Source: Hippasteria phrygiana
Lineage: Eukaryota > Echinodermata > Asteroidea > Valvatida > Goniasteridae
DNA: 64,000 nt
Direction: 5' to 3'
NCBI GenBank assembly: GCA_037893225.1
Contig: JAZGUH010000055.1
Coordinates: 640,609-704,608, forward strand
The notes beneath the pieces are model-generated. The model was not told the DNA's origin. It searched no databases and saw nothing but the letters and a program-made list of their open reading frames with translations. Positions 63,601-64,000 of this stretch are shown piece after piece. The translations under genes and the position numbers were made by a program. Every line of letters begins with the position of its first letter. Position 1 is the stretch's first letter.

Positions 63601-64000
63601 TTGATATTTCATGCAATTATTGAATGAGTAAATGCATGTCATACCCTAGGGAATTTGACATGCATGGAGCAATAAATAGACGGTAACATGTACATCAGGA
63701 TGTTGGCCAGGGAAAGAAAATAAACATTGCGAGGTTTGAAATTTTCCTCTACAAGTTTTTAACTCTAAGAAGACCGCGATGATTGCAACATGTAGCGCCA
63801 CGATCTAATCCTATCCATACATGTCAAAATACTGCATTTGTTGATATTTCATGCAATTATGAATGAATAAAGCAAGTCCATACCCCAGGGAATTTGACAT
63901 GCATGGAGCAATAAATAGAACGGTAATATGTACAACCAGATGTTGGACCGGAAAGAAAATAAACATTGCGAGGTTTGAATTTTCTCCACAAGTGTTAACT
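57691..64000 (-). repeat. Inverted satellite array, about 27 monomers, indel-rich
   Basis: From 57691 the monomer is in reverse orientation (TTTTAACTCTAAGAAGCCGC, AGATCT, GTCAAAATTACTG, CATGCAATTATGAATGAG) and continues past the window end. Single-base indels occur in nearly every monomer, unlike 1-53000. Classes read from left to right: TTCAG, TTTTTT, TGCAG, TTAAG, TGCAG, X, GTGCATC, TTATCG (59264), TTTTTT, Z, Y, X, TTAAG with CCCTAGGG, TGCAG, X, GTGCATA, TTATCG (61350), TTTTTT, Z, Y, X, TTTACGG (62530), GTGCATA with GGGCTATGAC (62699), TTATCG (62990), TTTTTT, Z-like, Y, X. This is exactly the reverse of the order from 54327 back to 48063. Confidence 0.92.

Larger units (their letters stand above)
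48120..64000. other. Large palindrome (fold-back) centred near 56060
   Basis: Paired landmarks give a nearly constant coordinate sum of about 112120: TTATCG at 52851 with CGATAA at 59264; GGGCTA at 49418 with TAGCCC at 62699; CCGTTTATTT near 51234 with its complement at 60872-60884; the unique GTGTAAATATTT at 48908 with AATATTTACAC at 63206. The left arm is about 48120-56060 and the right arm is 56061-64000. The first 1.6 kb of the right arm is the G/T-rich block. Matching of variants that are private to single monomers, not just to a class, means the right arm is a copy of this exact segment. Confidence 0.88.

Noticed and set aside
57691..64000. A genuine second array in opposite orientation, as at some centromere inversion borders
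   Set aside because: The order of private variants mirrors 48-54 kb exactly, which a separate array would not do. Kept as an alternative only if spanning reads support it.
1..64000. Transposable element, viral or rDNA origin of the monomer
   Set aside because: No polymerase, integrase, long terminal repeat or rRNA-like motif is visible in any frame, and no unit is larger than the monomer except the HORs. An ancient element origin cannot be excluded without a database search.

Overview
The window holds no gene that I can support. It is one satellite DNA locus: a tandem array of a 231/232 bp monomer that fills the window except for a G/T-rich block of about 1.6 kb. A long, highly homogenised array with a higher-order repeat (HOR) structure points to a eukaryotic chromosome, most likely centromeric, pericentromeric or other heterochromatin. 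I do not recognise the monomer family and cannot name the organism. There is no rRNA, tRNA, transposase, reverse transcriptase or CRISPR signal.

Layout. (1) 1-53155: about 230 head-to-tail monomers, nearly free of random differences. Variation sits at about 20 recurring diagnostic sites, and their combinations define monomer classes (called A-H, X, Y, Z, W here). The classes are arranged in HORs that change along the array: a 6-mer of about 1388 bp (196-2970); an 8-mer of 1849 bp (for example 5284, 19392, 21241, 31180, 36497) with 7-mer and 10-mer deletion and expansion derivatives; 12-mers of 2776 bp (8751-14302) and 2774 bp (30255-38345); local 4-mer duplications of 925/926 bp; and a different 7-mer of 1620 bp on the right (47831-53155). 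Private single-base variants tag the duplicated blocks, including a pair of 3.4 kb blocks 14.1 kb apart. (2) About 53010-56060: the same array continues, but with single-base insertions and deletions in every monomer, worsening to the right. (3) About 56061-57690: an extremely G/T-rich, low-complexity block. Short islands in it still align to reverse-complement monomers. (4) 57691-64000: about 27 monomers in inverted orientation, indel-rich throughout.

The main structural observation is that part 4 mirrors the left array monomer by monomer, including private variants, about an axis near 56060. The window end (64000) mirrors about 48120. The G/T-rich block occupies the place where the mirror of about 54430-56000 should lie, and it keeps traces of those monomers. 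The simplest reading is a fold-back (template plus complement) long read left unpolished at a contig end, with a badly base-called stretch just after the turn. A real palindrome is the alternative and looks much less likely.

The open reading frames of 60-140 codons seen throughout are by-products of a 231 bp period (77 codons) and are not genes. No functional gene system is visible. What is biologically interesting here is the multi-scale HOR evolution of the satellite.
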